A DNA stretch of 64,000 nt from Thiobacillus sp. (GTDB lineage Bacteria > Pseudomonadota > Gammaproteobacteria > Burkholderiales > Thiobacillaceae): contig JANJXT010000058.1 of assembly GCA_024708885.1 (NCBI GenBank), positions 1 to 64,000 on the forward strand. Reading direction: 5' to 3'. The translations under genes and the position numbers were made by a program. Shown here in pieces: positions 28,160-36,241 of the stretch. The first letter of the stretch is position 1. Every line of letters begins with the position of its first letter. A model generated the notes under the pieces. That model was given only the letters and a program-made list of their open reading frames with translations, was not told the DNA's origin and did no database searches.

Positions 28160-28686
28160 CAGCGGTTCATCTCCAGGGTGAAGGTGCCGATGCGGTTGGC
28201 CTCGCCCGCCGGGCGATACAGTTCGACCGTCGGCATGACGATCGCCTGTCCGCGCGCGGCCAGGGCGTCGGCCAGCGCCTGGTAGGCTTTCGACGGCGCC
28301 AGGATCACCGCCGCCTGCACCTGCGCCCGCCACACGGCACGGCGTTCGACGCGGCCTTCCGTGAGGCCTTCGGGCACGCTGGCCGCGTCGGCGAGCGTGT
28401 ACCCCAGTTGCGCGCGCACGCGGCCGTTGTCCGCGCGCGGATCGGTGAGGATCACGCCGATGGTGTCGCCGGCTGCCACGCCCGCGCGCTCGAACTTGTC
28501 CAGCGCGGCGCGCTGGGTCTTGCCGACATTGGACAGCGGCCCCTCGTAATCGAGGTAGGCGAAGCGATAGGGCCCCGCCACGGCCTCGGTCACGTCGACC
28601 GCACGAAAGCCGCCCCACCACCAGTACACCGCCACGAGCGGCAACACGAATGCCAGCAAGAATGCCGGCCACTGTCTCCTCAACAC
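28159..28686 (-). CDS. Membrane-anchored GyrI-like small-molecule-binding protein
   Basis: 175 residues from a GTG at 28686, chosen because GAAGGAG lies eight bases upstream; a longer frame starts at 28767. A single N-terminal helix (WPAFLLAFVLPLVAVYWWWGG) is followed by a GyrI-like/SOUL-type domain: YEGPLSNVGKTQRAALDKFERAG, GVILTDPRAD, and RAQLGYTLAD. The fold binds hydrophobic ligands or DNA gyrase in relatives. Its stop is immediately coupled to the CobD-like gene. The function here is unknown. Confidence 0.75.
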   Translation of the reverse strand: MLRRQWPAFLLAFVLPLVAVYWWWGGFRAVDVTEAVAGPYRFAYLDYEGPLSNVGKTQRAALDKFERAGVAAGDTIGVILTDPRADNGRVRAQLGYTLADAASVPEGLTEGRVERRAVWRAQVQAAVILAPSKAYQALADALAARGQAIVMPTVELYRPAGEANRIGTFTLEMNR

Positions 28687-28920
28687 GCGCCTGACTCCTT
28701 CATACAGGCCCGAAGATATCACAGGCGCCGCACCCTCGCGTGGCGCACGTTGCGGCCACGCAGCCACGCTTTGAATTCACGGACTTTATCGGTACGATTG
28801 AGCCCTCGGAACCAGCAAAAAACAGACGCGTTCGTCCGAATTCCAATGCCCTGTCGCCAGTCCCGCGTGTCGCACCCGCCGCCGCGCGCAGCTCTTTTCA
28901 TTCCTGCGCGCTGAACGCAC

Positions 28921-30525
28921 ATGCTCTGCTCGCCCGAGGAACTCGTCCAGAAGAACCAGGCCGTAACCGAGGCCTGGGCGCGCTATCGTGCCGTGCCGAG
29001 CTTCGAGAGCTTCGTCGAACTGGCGGTGTCGATCAACAGCTTCACCGAATTCCTCATCGACAAGGGTGTGGCCGCCCTCCATCACGCCAGCCACCAGCTC
29101 GAACAGGTGGCGCTGGCGCGCTTCAACGAAGAAGTCGCGCACCCCCTGCCGCAGCACGAACTGGATGATCTCGATCAGCGCATCGCCACGCTGGCGCAGA
29201 TGACCCGCAGCCACGCGGACGCAACCGCCGGCCGTGTCGAACGGCGCATGGAAACCACGCTGGGAACGCGCAACACGCTCGAAGTCGTCCATACCTGGCT
29301 GATCGGACACGACGCCGAGCCGTGGCAGGCATTGCTCGCGCAGCTGGGCTACTTCGGCATCGGCGCCGAATTCCTCACCTGGGACAGCGCGCTGCCGGAG
29401 GACAACGGTGGCGCGCCGCTGCTGCTGCTCGATCTCAACAGCCTGCCGGTGGCGGAATGGAGCGAGCGCATCCAGGTCCTGCGCCAGCGCTATGCCATGG
29501 GACAGATCATCTGCATCGGCGTGCCTTCGGAATTCGAACCCCTGCAGCAGGCATTGCGCGGCGGCTGCGACGGCTGCCTGCTCGAAGGCACCTCGCTGCA
29601 CGGCATCGTCGAGCGCATCATGGAACTCAACGAGCGGCAGGAACAGGAAGCCTATCGCGTGCTCATCGTCGAGGACTCCAAGACCGCCAGCCATCTGATC
29701 CAGCGCACCCTCGAGGAAAACCAGATCGTCTCGGAAATCGTCAACGATCCGCGCCAGGTGCTCAGCGCCCTGCGCCAGTTCAATCCGGACCTGATCCTGA
29801 TGGACATGTACATGCCGAACTGCACCGGCGTGGAGGCTGCGCGCATCATCCGCCAGCACGGCGAATTCCTCAGTACACCGATCGTCTATCTGTCGGGCGA
29901 GACCAACGTCGCGCTGCAGGTCGACGCCATGCGCCTGGGTGGCGATCATTTCCTCACCAAGCCGTTCAACCCGGTGTTCCTCAACGCCATCGTCAAGAGC
30001 AAGATCGAGCGTTACCGCGCCCTGCGGCGCACCATGTACCACGACAGCCTCACCGGCCTGCTCAACCATTCCAGCGGCAAGCACACCCTGGACATGCTGC
30101 TCTCGAGCGTCGGCCATGAAGGCGGGCTTTTGTCCGTGGTGATGATGGACATCGACCACTTCAAGAAGGTGAACGACAGCTACGGCCACCCCGTCGGTGA
30201 TCAGGTCATCCGCAGCCTGTCATGGCTGCTGAAGCAGCGCCTGCGCAAGCACGACGTGCTGTGTCGCTACGGCGGCGAGGAGTTCCTCATCGCCCTGCCG
30301 CACACCGACGCCGACCAGGCTTTCGTCATCATGGATCGCATCCGCCAGGACTTCAGCCAGATCCGCCACCCCTTCGGCAACAGCCATTTTCTCGCCACCG
30401 GCAGCGGCGGCATCGCCACGTATTCGCTGTATCGGACCGGCGATGCGCTCATCAAGGCGGCCGACGAGGCGCTCTACCAGGCCAAGCGCAGCGGCCGCAA
30501 CCGCATCGAGATCAGCGGCACGTAA
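28921..30525 (+). CDS. Diguanylate cyclase response regulator with tandem receiver domains
   Basis: 534 residues. After a helical N-terminus (~1-115), a first receiver-like domain at ~120-235 lacks a clear phospho-acceptor and probably plays a structural role. The second receiver (~240-360) is complete: VLIVEDSKTASHL, LILMDMYMPN with the acceptor aspartate, and FLTKPFNP. A GGDEF domain follows with intact GGEEF and an RxxD inhibitory site (RKHD) five residues upstream, so it should make c-di-GMP when phosphorylated. The start ATG at 28921 sits 235 bases after the divergent GyrI-like gene. The cognate kinase is not in the window. Confidence 0.93.
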   Translation: MLCSPEELVQKNQAVTEAWARYRAVPSFESFVELAVSINSFTEFLIDKGVAALHHASHQLEQVALARFNEEVAHPLPQHELDDLDQRIATLAQMTRSHADATAGRVERRMETTLGTRNTLEVVHTWLIGHDAEPWQALLAQLGYFGIGAEFLTWDSALPEDNGGAPLLLLDLNSLPVAEWSERIQVLRQRYAMGQIICIGVPSEFEPLQQALRGGCDGCLLEGTSLHGIVERIMELNERQEQEAYRVLIVEDSKTASHLIQRTLEENQIVSEIVNDPRQVLSALRQFNPDLILMDMYMPNCTGVEAARIIRQHGEFLSTPIVYLSGETNVALQVDAMRLGGDHFLTKPFNPVFLNAIVKSKIERYRALRRTMYHDSLTGLLNHSSGKHTLDMLLSSVGHEGGLLSVVMMDIDHFKKVNDSYGHPVGDQVIRSLSWLLKQRLRKHDVLCRYGGEEFLIALPHTDADQAFVIMDRIRQDFSQIRHPFGNSHFLATGSGGIATYSLYRTGDALIKAADEALYQAKRSGRNRIEISGT

Positions 30526-30603
30526 CGTCGGTCCCTCGTGTCGGGCTGGAACCTGAACTGCGATCCGTGCGGGTCCTGCGCATGGACGGTCCCGGACAGG
30601 CTG

Positions 30604-31248
30604 CTACAGCAACCCGAGTTCCTTCGCCTGCACCACCGCCTCGGTGCGGTTCACCACATCCAGCACGCGGAAGATGCTGGCGATGTGCGCCTTCACCGTG
30701 CCCGCTTCGATGTCGAGTTCGCGACAGATGAGCTTGTTGGGCTTGCCCTGCGCCATCAGGCGCAGCACCTGCATCTGGCGTTCGGTGAGCATGGACGCGG
30801 CGCGTTCCCGCGTGCCTGCGTGAGCGGGTGCGGATGGCGTGCCGGACGGCATCCCCGCAAGCATCTGCGGTGGAATATAGGTGCCGCCCGCGAGCACGAG
30901 GCGGATCGCGGAGAGCATCACCGCCGGGGTCGAGCTTTTGGGGATGAAGCCGCTGGCACCGGCGCCGAGCACCTGCTGGATTTGCTGCGGCGCCTCGGCA
31001 CCGGTCAGTACGACCACAGGCACGCACGGGTACTGGTTCGCAAAGCGCCGGATGCCCTCGACCCCGTCCATTCCAGGCATGTTGAGATCGAGCAGAGCCA
31101 GCTGCACGCCCGGCACGGCCGCCACCTGCGCCAGCGCCGCATCGACGCTGTCACCCTCCAGCACCTCGCAATCGGTCACCTGGCTTTTCAGCAGGAGCGC
31201 GAGCCCGTTGCGGAACAAGGTGTGGTCATCGGCAATGACAAGCTTCAT
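30604..31248 (-). CDS. NarL/FixJ-family response regulator with LuxR DNA-binding domain
   Basis: 214 residues. Receiver domain ~1-120: VIADDHTLFRNGLALLL, ALLDLNMPGMDGV with the acceptor aspartate, and FIPKSSTP with the conserved lysine. C-terminal LuxR helix-turn-helix ~150-210: LTERQMQVLRLMAQGKPNKLICRELDIEAGTVKAHIASIFR. It is opposite to the GGDEF response regulator and 50 bases after the pseudouridine synthase gene on the same strand. No histidine kinase gene is adjacent. The targets are unknown. Confidence 0.92.
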   Translation of the reverse strand: MKLVIADDHTLFRNGLALLLKSQVTDCEVLEGDSVDAALAQVAAVPGVQLALLDLNMPGMDGVEGIRRFANQYPCVPVVVLTGAEAPQQIQQVLGAGASGFIPKSSTPAVMLSAIRLVLAGGTYIPPQMLAGMPSGTPSAPAHAGTRERAASMLTERQMQVLRLMAQGKPNKLICRELDIEAGTVKAHIASIFRVLDVVNRTEAVVQAKELGLL

Positions 31249-31300
31249 CCCGCTCTCCTCGTGCGCCCTGCCGGATGCGTTCCGCCGCGCGAGTTTCGCG

Positions 31301-32173
31301 TTAACGCGGCTTGGCCCCGGGGACGCCGCGCATACGCCGGCGCGGCCCGGGCGGCAGGCCCGCCCACTCCAGCACCCGTGCGACGAGATCGTCGTCCAGT
31401 TCCGTCTTTTGCCCGCGCCGCAACTGCGGCGGCAGTGCGATGGGGCCGAAACGCACGCGCGTCAGGCGCGACACCGTCAGGCCGAAATGCTCGAACAGCC
31501 GGCGCACCTCGCGCTTGCGTCCTTCCTTGATGACCACGCGATACCAGCGGTTGGCCCCTTCGCCACCCGCCCGGAAGCAGCTCTGCAACTGCGCCGGCCC
31601 GTCTTCCAGTTCGATGCCGTCGAGCAGTTCCTGAATCTGCGCGTCGCTCAGTTCGCCCAGCACGCGCACGGCATATTCGCGCTCGACCTCGAAGCGCGGG
31701 TGCATCAGCTTGTTGGCGAGCTCGCCCGAAGTGGTGAAGATCATCAGGCCGTCGGTGTTGTAGTCGAGCCGGCCGATCGAAATCCACTTCGCGCCGCGCA
31801 GCTTCGGCAGCGCGTCGAACACCGTGGCGCGCCCGCCCGGGTCGTCGCGCGTGACGATCTCGCCCTCGGATTTATGATAGATGAGAATCCGCGTGCGCTT
31901 GTCCTCGAAGCGCAGGTAGATGCGCCGGCCGCTCACCTTCACCACGTCGCGCGAGCCGACCTTGCTGCCCAGCGTCGCCGTTTCGCCGTTGACCTGCACC
32001 CGGCCTTCGACGATCCACTGCTCCATTTCCCGGCGTGAGCCGAGGCCGGCGGCGGCGAGCGCCTTGTGCAGGCGTTCCGCTGCCGCGTCCGGCGCGGTGG
32101 CGTGCTGCAGGCGGGCTGCGGCGCGTCCCTTGGGTGCGCTCGGCGCGCGTCGGATGGGAGAAGGTCGGGCCAT
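31301..32173 (-). CDS. rluB: 23S rRNA pseudouridine synthase (RluB type)
   Basis: 290 residues. An S4 RNA-binding domain (ERLHKALAAAGLGSRREMEQWI) is followed by the RsuA/RluB catalytic domain with the signature GRLDYNTDG, where the aspartate is catalytic, and the EGRKREVRRLFEHFG motif. It modifies a uridine in 23S rRNA. Short basic tails on both ends are usual. Its start lies one base after the scpB stop, and the order scpA-scpB-rluB is conserved widely in betaproteobacteria, supporting rluB rather than rsuA. Confidence 0.93.
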   Translation of the reverse strand: MARPSPIRRAPSAPKGRAAARLQHATAPDAAAERLHKALAAAGLGSRREMEQWIVEGRVQVNGETATLGSKVGSRDVVKVSGRRIYLRFEDKRTRILIYHKSEGEIVTRDDPGGRATVFDALPKLRGAKWISIGRLDYNTDGLMIFTTSGELANKLMHPRFEVEREYAVRVLGELSDAQIQELLDGIELEDGPAQLQSCFRAGGEGANRWYRVVIKEGRKREVRRLFEHFGLTVSRLTRVRFGPIALPPQLRRGQKTELDDDLVARVLEWAGLPPGPRRRMRGVPGAKPR

Positions 32174-32174
32174 G

Positions 32175-32871
<697 letters not shown>

Positions 32872-32891
<20 letters not shown>

Positions 32892-33699
32892 GGAGCTTCA
32901 CATAGATGGGGGCGAACGGCTCGGCCTGCGAGACATCGAGCAGGGTTTCCTTGGCGAGTTCCAGCACGGCGAGAAAGGTCACCACCAGCTCGTGCACGCT
33001 GGCCGATTCCGGAAACAGCGCCTTGAATTCGAGAAATTCGCCGGGCGACAGCTGCTTGAGGATACGCGTCATGACCTCGCGAATCGACAGGTCCTGGCGC
33101 GTGATACGGTGGTGCGTGCGCGTCTTCGCGCGCGACAGGATCGCCAGCCACGCCGCCGCGAGTTCCTCTGGATGCAGGCTCGGCAGGCGTTTCGCCGCCG
33201 CCGGCAGGAACACGCTGACTGTGTCGAAATCGCGTCCCGCCTGCGGCAGCGCATCGAGGTGCCGCCCGGCGAGCTTCATCTGCTCGTATTCCATCAGCCG
33301 GCGCACCAGTTCGGCGCGCGGATCCTCGCCCTCCCCCGCCTCCTCGGCCTGCTCGCGGCGCGGCAGCAGCATGCGCGACTTGATGTCGATCAGCATCGCC
33401 GCCATCAGCAGATACTCCGCCGCCAGTTCCAGCCGGGTGGCGCGCGCCGCCTCGACGTAGGCCATGTACTGCTTGGTCAGCGCCGCCATCGGGATGTCGA
33501 GCACGTCGAGGTTCTGGCGGCGGATCAGGTACAAGAGCAGGTCGAGCGGACCCTCGAAGGCTTCGAGGAAGACTTCCAGGGCGTCGGGCGGAATGTAGAG
33601 ATCCTGCGGCAGCTCGGTCAGCGGCTCGCCGCGCACCTTGATGACAGGTACGGGGGGCGCTTCCAGGGGCGGCGGAGCGAGCAGATCGGCTTCGGTCAT
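32872..33699 (-). CDS. scpA: Chromosome segregation and condensation protein ScpA
   Basis: 275 residues. The kleisin N-terminal motif is plain: [35 protein letters not shown], then [23 protein letters not shown]-terminal winged helix that contacts the SMC head follows near residues 200-265. ScpA closes the SMC ring together with ScpB, encoded next. A proline-rich 30-residue leader precedes the domain. The ATG at 33699 is the upstream end of the scpA-scpB-rluB transcript. Confidence 0.95.
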
Positions 33700-33730
33700 G
33701 GCGGCATTCTACCCCGGAGGTGGCTACCGC

Positions 33731-34051
33731 CTAACGTTCAGCTTTTTTCTCGCGCTTCGCGATTTTCGAGGGGCGCAGCAGTTGCTCCGACCGCATCACA
33801 TGCAGGATATAGACCCGCTCGCCGTCGTAACGGTAGAACACTCGGCACGGTGGTTCGACAATCTGCCGGTAACGCGACCGCTTTAACTCCGGCGGGCGGC
33901 TGCCGCTCTCGGGGTAGGTCTGAAGATGCCCGACATGCTCGAACATCCGTTTGACCAGCGCCGAAGCCGCATCGGGTTTGTCGAGTGCAATGTAATCGGC
34001 GATAGCGTCCAGATCGGCGAGCGCCGGTTCGGTCCAGATTACTTCAGCCAT
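33731..34051 (-). CDS. ParE/RelE-type toxin
   Basis: 106 residues. VIWTEPALADLDAIADYI is the opening of ParE-type toxins, with RQIVEPPCRVFYRYDGERVYILHVM forming the beta sheet and the conserved Arg/Tyr pocket. A basic C-terminal tail (RPSKIAKREKKAER) is present. ParE poisons gyrase, RelE cleaves mRNA; the sequence looks nearer ParE. It overlaps the upstream antitoxin stop by 13 bases, as expected for a toxin-antitoxin pair. Confidence 0.9.
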   Translation of the reverse strand: MAEVIWTEPALADLDAIADYIALDKPDAASALVKRMFEHVGHLQTYPESGSRPPELKRSRYRQIVEPPCRVFYRYDGERVYILHVMRSEQLLRPSKIAKREKKAER

Positions 34052-34296
34052 CGGGCCATGCGGGACTTGGCCTCGGCATGCGCCACCACCCTGCCCTCGG
34101 CCACCGCCATTTCGCCGCGCGCGATGCCTTCCAGTACCGCCATCCGCCGCTGAAGCAGTTCGAAGGTTTCGACGTCAACCAGATAGGCGCTCGGCAGCCC
34201 GTGCTGCGTAATCAGAATGGGCTGCTTGTCCCGCTCGATGTCCGAGAGGAGTTCGGTCGCCTGGCGTTTGAGGGTGGTGACGAGTTCGGTGCGCAT
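34039..34296 (-). CDS. Phd/YefM-type antitoxin
   Basis: 85 residues from the ATG at 34296. TELVTTLKRQATELLSDIERDKQPILITQHGLPSAYLVDVETFELLQRR is the Phd/YefM DNA-binding and dimerisation fold. The C-terminus (MAVAEGRVVAHAEAKSRMARWLK) should wrap the toxin. Upstream an operator-like GTGGCAC repeat is present, compatible with autorepression. It is the first gene of the pair. Confidence 0.9.
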   Translation of the reverse strand: MRTELVTTLKRQATELLSDIERDKQPILITQHGLPSAYLVDVETFELLQRRMAVLEGIARGEMAVAEGRVVAHAEAKSRMARWLK

Positions 34297-34298
34297 GG

Positions 34299-34316
34299 GT
34301 GGCACTATAGTGGCAC
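34299..34316. promoter_or_regulatory. Operator candidate of the Phd/ParE pair
   Basis: Two copies of GTGGCAC (34299-34305 and 34310-34316) flank TATA, and the centre CACTATAG reads as the palindrome CACTATAGTG at 34303-34312. It is three bases upstream of the antitoxin start. Toxin-antitoxin promoters usually hold such sites and are autorepressed. Whether the TATA is also the -10 box is unclear. Confidence 0.5.
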
Positions 34317-34589
34317 TCATGGCGTGGGGCAAGATAGATATAGTGAAGCTGGCCCATTATCGCAGCCTGTTCGGGCGGCGGAGATCAAGTAGATCGTTTC
34401 GGGCATGGACGGCATTTTGCCCCAGGATACCCGATCGATGAAGTCGATGGCCTCCTGAAACCGCGCACGATAACGATCGGTCAACGCAGGATCATTGGCT
34501 GCTTCGACGTTCATCTTCTTCACGTAGTTGAAGATGAACTCGGAAGGACGGTCCTTGTACCACCGCGAAGCGCCTATGCGGCACCTAGC
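34317..34589 (-). pseudogene. Internal fragment of an unidentified protein gene
   Basis: A minus-strand frame reads ASRWYKDRPSEFIFNYVKK, then MNVEAANDPALTDRYRARFQ and EAIDFIDRVSWGK before drifting. It looks like a piece of a real protein, with ordinary amino-acid usage, but there is an in-frame stop just upstream of the open stretch (34590-34592), and only a GTG at 34523 inside it could start translation. It is likely the middle of a longer gene truncated at both ends. The parent family was not identified. Confidence 0.45.
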
Positions 34590-34686
34590 TCAAAAGGCGG
34601 CAAGAGCAAGCAACGGCCGAAATCTGGCCTAACCTGTTGCGCCATAAGACCTTTCGCCTCGCTGCATGTCTGCATGAAAGACTTGA

Positions 34687-34779
34687 CAGCGGACATTTTT
34701 CATTGCCCTTGTTTTTGCGGCTTTGTTGTATGCAGCTATTTGGGTTATCAAGGGGTTCTTTCGCAAGCAGCGCCCCTAA
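34687..34779 (+). pseudogene. 5'-truncated end of a small membrane protein, last cassette gene before attC1
   Basis: Thirty codons after an in-frame TGA read a membrane helix and a basic tail: IALVFAALLYAAIWVIKG followed by FFRKQRP, with the TAA lying inside the CCTAAC core of the downstream attC-like site. That is the typical end of an integron cassette gene. No start codon with a ribosome-binding site precedes it, so the 5' part is missing. It suggests a decayed cassette upstream of the TA cassette. Confidence 0.45.
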
Positions 34780-34832
34780 CATTTCGTCGCAGCCGATCGC
34801 CTTCGGCGGTGGCTGAACTCATGGCGTTAGCA
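34774..34832 (+). other. attC-like site 1
   Basis: The left core CCTAAC (34775-34780) and right core GCGTTAG (to 34830) bracket an imperfect hairpin: CAGCC-GAT-CGCC, loop TTCG, then GGCG-GT-GGCTG. Unpaired extrahelical bases in one arm are the usual mark of attC sites and set strand choice for integron integrase. Length is about 57 bases, normal for short attC sites. Confidence 0.75.
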
Positions 34833-34849
34833 GTCATAGGGCACATCAC

Positions 34850-34878
34850 TTGACCAACGGTACGATTTAACGTACGCT
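34850..34878 (+). promoter_or_regulatory. Promoter/operator candidate of the cassette toxin-antitoxin pair
   Basis: TTGACC at 34850-34855 and TACGCT at 34873-34878 are separated by 17 bases, giving a plausible sigma-70 promoter. Between them lies GTACG-ATTTAA-CGTAC (34860-34875), an inverted repeat that could be the antitoxin's own operator. A cassette carrying its own promoter would be expressed independently of position in the array. Confidence 0.55.
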
Positions 34879-34902
34879 CCGGTATCAATGAAGGAGCACA
34901 AC

Positions 34903-35145
34903 ATGACTATTCTTACTGCAAGTGAAGCGCGCGCCAGTCTCTACCGCCTGATCGACGAGACGGCTGCGAGTCATCAACCCATCGTTATCACTGGAAAACG
35001 TCACAACGCGGTGCTTGTGTCGGCTGACGACTGGGCATCGGTTCAAGAAACCATATACCTTCTGTCGATACCTGGTATGCGCGAGTCAATAGTCGAGGGT
35101 TTGTCGACTCCAACCGAGGAATGTGGCAAGGAGCTTGACTGGTGA
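34903..35145 (+). CDS. Phd/YefM-family antitoxin in a cassette
   Basis: 80 residues. ILTASEARASLYRLIDETAASHQPIVITGKRHNAVLVSADDW is the YefM/Phd fold; the C-terminal part, rich in acidic residues, should neutralise the toxin. The ATG at 34903 is chosen because GGAG lies six bases upstream; an ATG at 34888 is in frame but has the ribosome-binding site inside it. The stop overlaps the toxin's start by four bases. The pair is framed by attC-like sites, which stabilise large arrays in other integrons. Confidence 0.93.
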   Translation: MTILTASEARASLYRLIDETAASHQPIVITGKRHNAVLVSADDWASVQETIYLLSIPGMRESIVEGLSTPTEECGKELDW

Positions 35146-35405
35146 GTTGGCAACTCGTTTATGCAAAACATGCGCAAAAGGACGCTCAAAAGCTTGTATC
35201 CGCAGGGCTGAAAGAAAAAGCCAAATCGTTGCTCGAAATCTTGAGCAAAAACCCATTCCAGAATCCACCGGCTTACGAAAAATTGGTTGGTGACTTGGCA
35301 GGGGCCTACTCACGGCGTATCAATATTCAACACCGTTTGGTCTATCAAGTATCGGAGGATCAACGCGTCGTCAAAATACTCAGGATGTGGTCGCATTATG
35401 AGTAA
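35142..35405 (+). CDS. YoeB/Txe-family mRNA-cleaving toxin in a cassette
   Basis: 87 residues. WQLVYAKHAQKDAQKLVSAGLKEKAKSLLEIL, then NPPAYEKLVGDLAGAYSRRINIQHRLVYQV and a final ILRMWSHYE match YoeB/Txe, ribosome-dependent endoribonucleases. The terminal HY and upstream Glu/Arg residues are the usual active-site set. It is translationally coupled to the antitoxin, and the attC2 left core follows five bases after the stop. Confidence 0.93.
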   Translation: MSWQLVYAKHAQKDAQKLVSAGLKEKAKSLLEILSKNPFQNPPAYEKLVGDLAGAYSRRINIQHRLVYQVSEDQRVVKILRMWSHYE

Positions 35406-35408
35406 TAC

Positions 35409-35480
35409 CGCTAACACGTCCGTCAACCGGACGTCAAAAAGCTGCGCTTTTCGCCGTCCGGTTACGTCCAATGTTAGACC
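35409..35480 (+). other. attC-like site 2
   Basis: GCTAAC (35410-35415) and GTTAG (35473-35477) are the core sites. Between them CAACCGGACG pairs with CGTCCGGTTACG and AAAAAGC pairs with GCTTTTC around a small loop, again with unpaired bases in one arm. The site is about 68 bases and starts only a few bases after the toxin's stop codon, the normal cassette arrangement. It is the best-formed attC of the cluster. Confidence 0.8.
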
Positions 35481-35490
35481 TTTCCACGCC

Positions 35491-36069
35491 ATGGCCCACC
35501 AACAAAAGAAGCCGTTACAAGTGTTACTTGGCATTATTCTTCTCGCCTTCCTCGTTTGGGGCGGGTGGAAGTTACTTCAACTTTTGTGGGAAGTTTTTTC
35601 ACAGGTTAATCCTGCTGTTGGCGCAGGTATGCTTGCCGCATCTGCCACAGTATTTGTTTCTGTAATCTCCGTCCTTGTCGCCAAGCGCCTTGAGTACAAG
35701 GCCACCCTAGCGAAGGAGCACAGGGAAAAGAAAATTCCATTTTACGAAGAGTTTGTGGACTTTGTCTTTCGAATTGCCCTTTCCGAAAAGCTCGGGCTTG
35801 AGCCGCTCACCGAGAGAGAGATGATTCAACAAGCGGCGAAGTTCACTCAAAACCTCATCGTCTGGGGAGCAGACGATGTAATTGACGCTTGGTTCCGTTT
35901 TAGAAACAAGAGCGTCAATTCTGATGGCTCTGGTGTCGCAGTTATGTTCGAGATAGAAAATCTACTGCTTGCCATCCGAAAAGATCTTGGCCACGAGAAC
36001 AAGGGGCTAGCCCCAGGCAAGGTTCTGGGTCTGTTCGTCAACGACATTCATGAGCACATCAAGGTCTAA
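35491..36069 (+). CDS. Cassette-encoded two-helix membrane protein of unknown function
   Basis: 192 residues from the ATG at 35491, 10 bases after attC2. Two membrane helices are evident (LQVLLGIILLAFLVWGGWK and VGAGMLAASATVFVSVISVLVA), followed by a cytosolic alpha-helical part with KEHREKKIPFYEEFVDFVFRIALSEKLG and QNLIVWGADDVIDAWFRF. The text is reminiscent of a conserved hypothetical family common in cassettes and defence-like loci, but no function is known to me. No strong ribosome-binding site is present, as is typical of cassettes. Its stop lies in the left core of attC3. Confidence 0.8.
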   Translation: MAHQQKKPLQVLLGIILLAFLVWGGWKLLQLLWEVFSQVNPAVGAGMLAASATVFVSVISVLVAKRLEYKATLAKEHREKKIPFYEEFVDFVFRIALSEKLGLEPLTEREMIQQAAKFTQNLIVWGADDVIDAWFRFRNKSVNSDGSGVAVMFEIENLLLAIRKDLGHENKGLAPGKVLGLFVNDIHEHIKV

Positions 36070-36130
36070 CCTCTCGGTCAACACGGACCGCCTGCAAGCT
36101 GTGCTTGCAGGTTCCCTCCGCGGCTATGAC
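36064..36130 (+). other. Broken attC-like site 3
   Basis: The left half is intact: GTCTAACC at 36064-36071, GGTCAACACGGACCG, and stem CCTGCAAG-CTGTG-CTTGCAGG. The right half departs from the pattern: TTCCCTCCGCGGCTATGACC follows and no GTTRRRY core is seen. The site was probably truncated or damaged, marking the present end of the cassette cluster. The next 110 bases before the lipoprotein gene hold nothing recognisable. Confidence 0.6.
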
Positions 36131-36241
36131 CTGCCTCTTTCCTTGCCCATCCGACACCTCCAAGTGAATTGTGACTCCACATTAAAAATGTCCGAAATAC
36201 ACGGGGCAGTTCAGACACGATATTTGCACAGGAGTGTGTTA

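Larger units (their letters stand above)
34774..36130 (+). mobile_element. Integron-like gene-cassette cluster without integrase
   Basis: Three attC-like sites, the third broken, delimit two cassettes, all in the same orientation: attC1 (34774-34832), TA cassette (34903-35405), attC2 (35409-35480), membrane-protein cassette (35491-36069), attC3 remnant (36064-36130). Promoter and coding sequence are AT-richer than the surrounding GC-rich genes, as expected for acquired cassettes. No IntI-like gene is seen in the window, which would make this a cluster of attC sites lacking an integrase, or the distal end of a larger array. Confidence 0.72.

Noticed and set aside
36070-36241. A complete third attC site
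   Set aside because: Only the left half fits; no GTTRRRY right core was found, so it is listed as broken.
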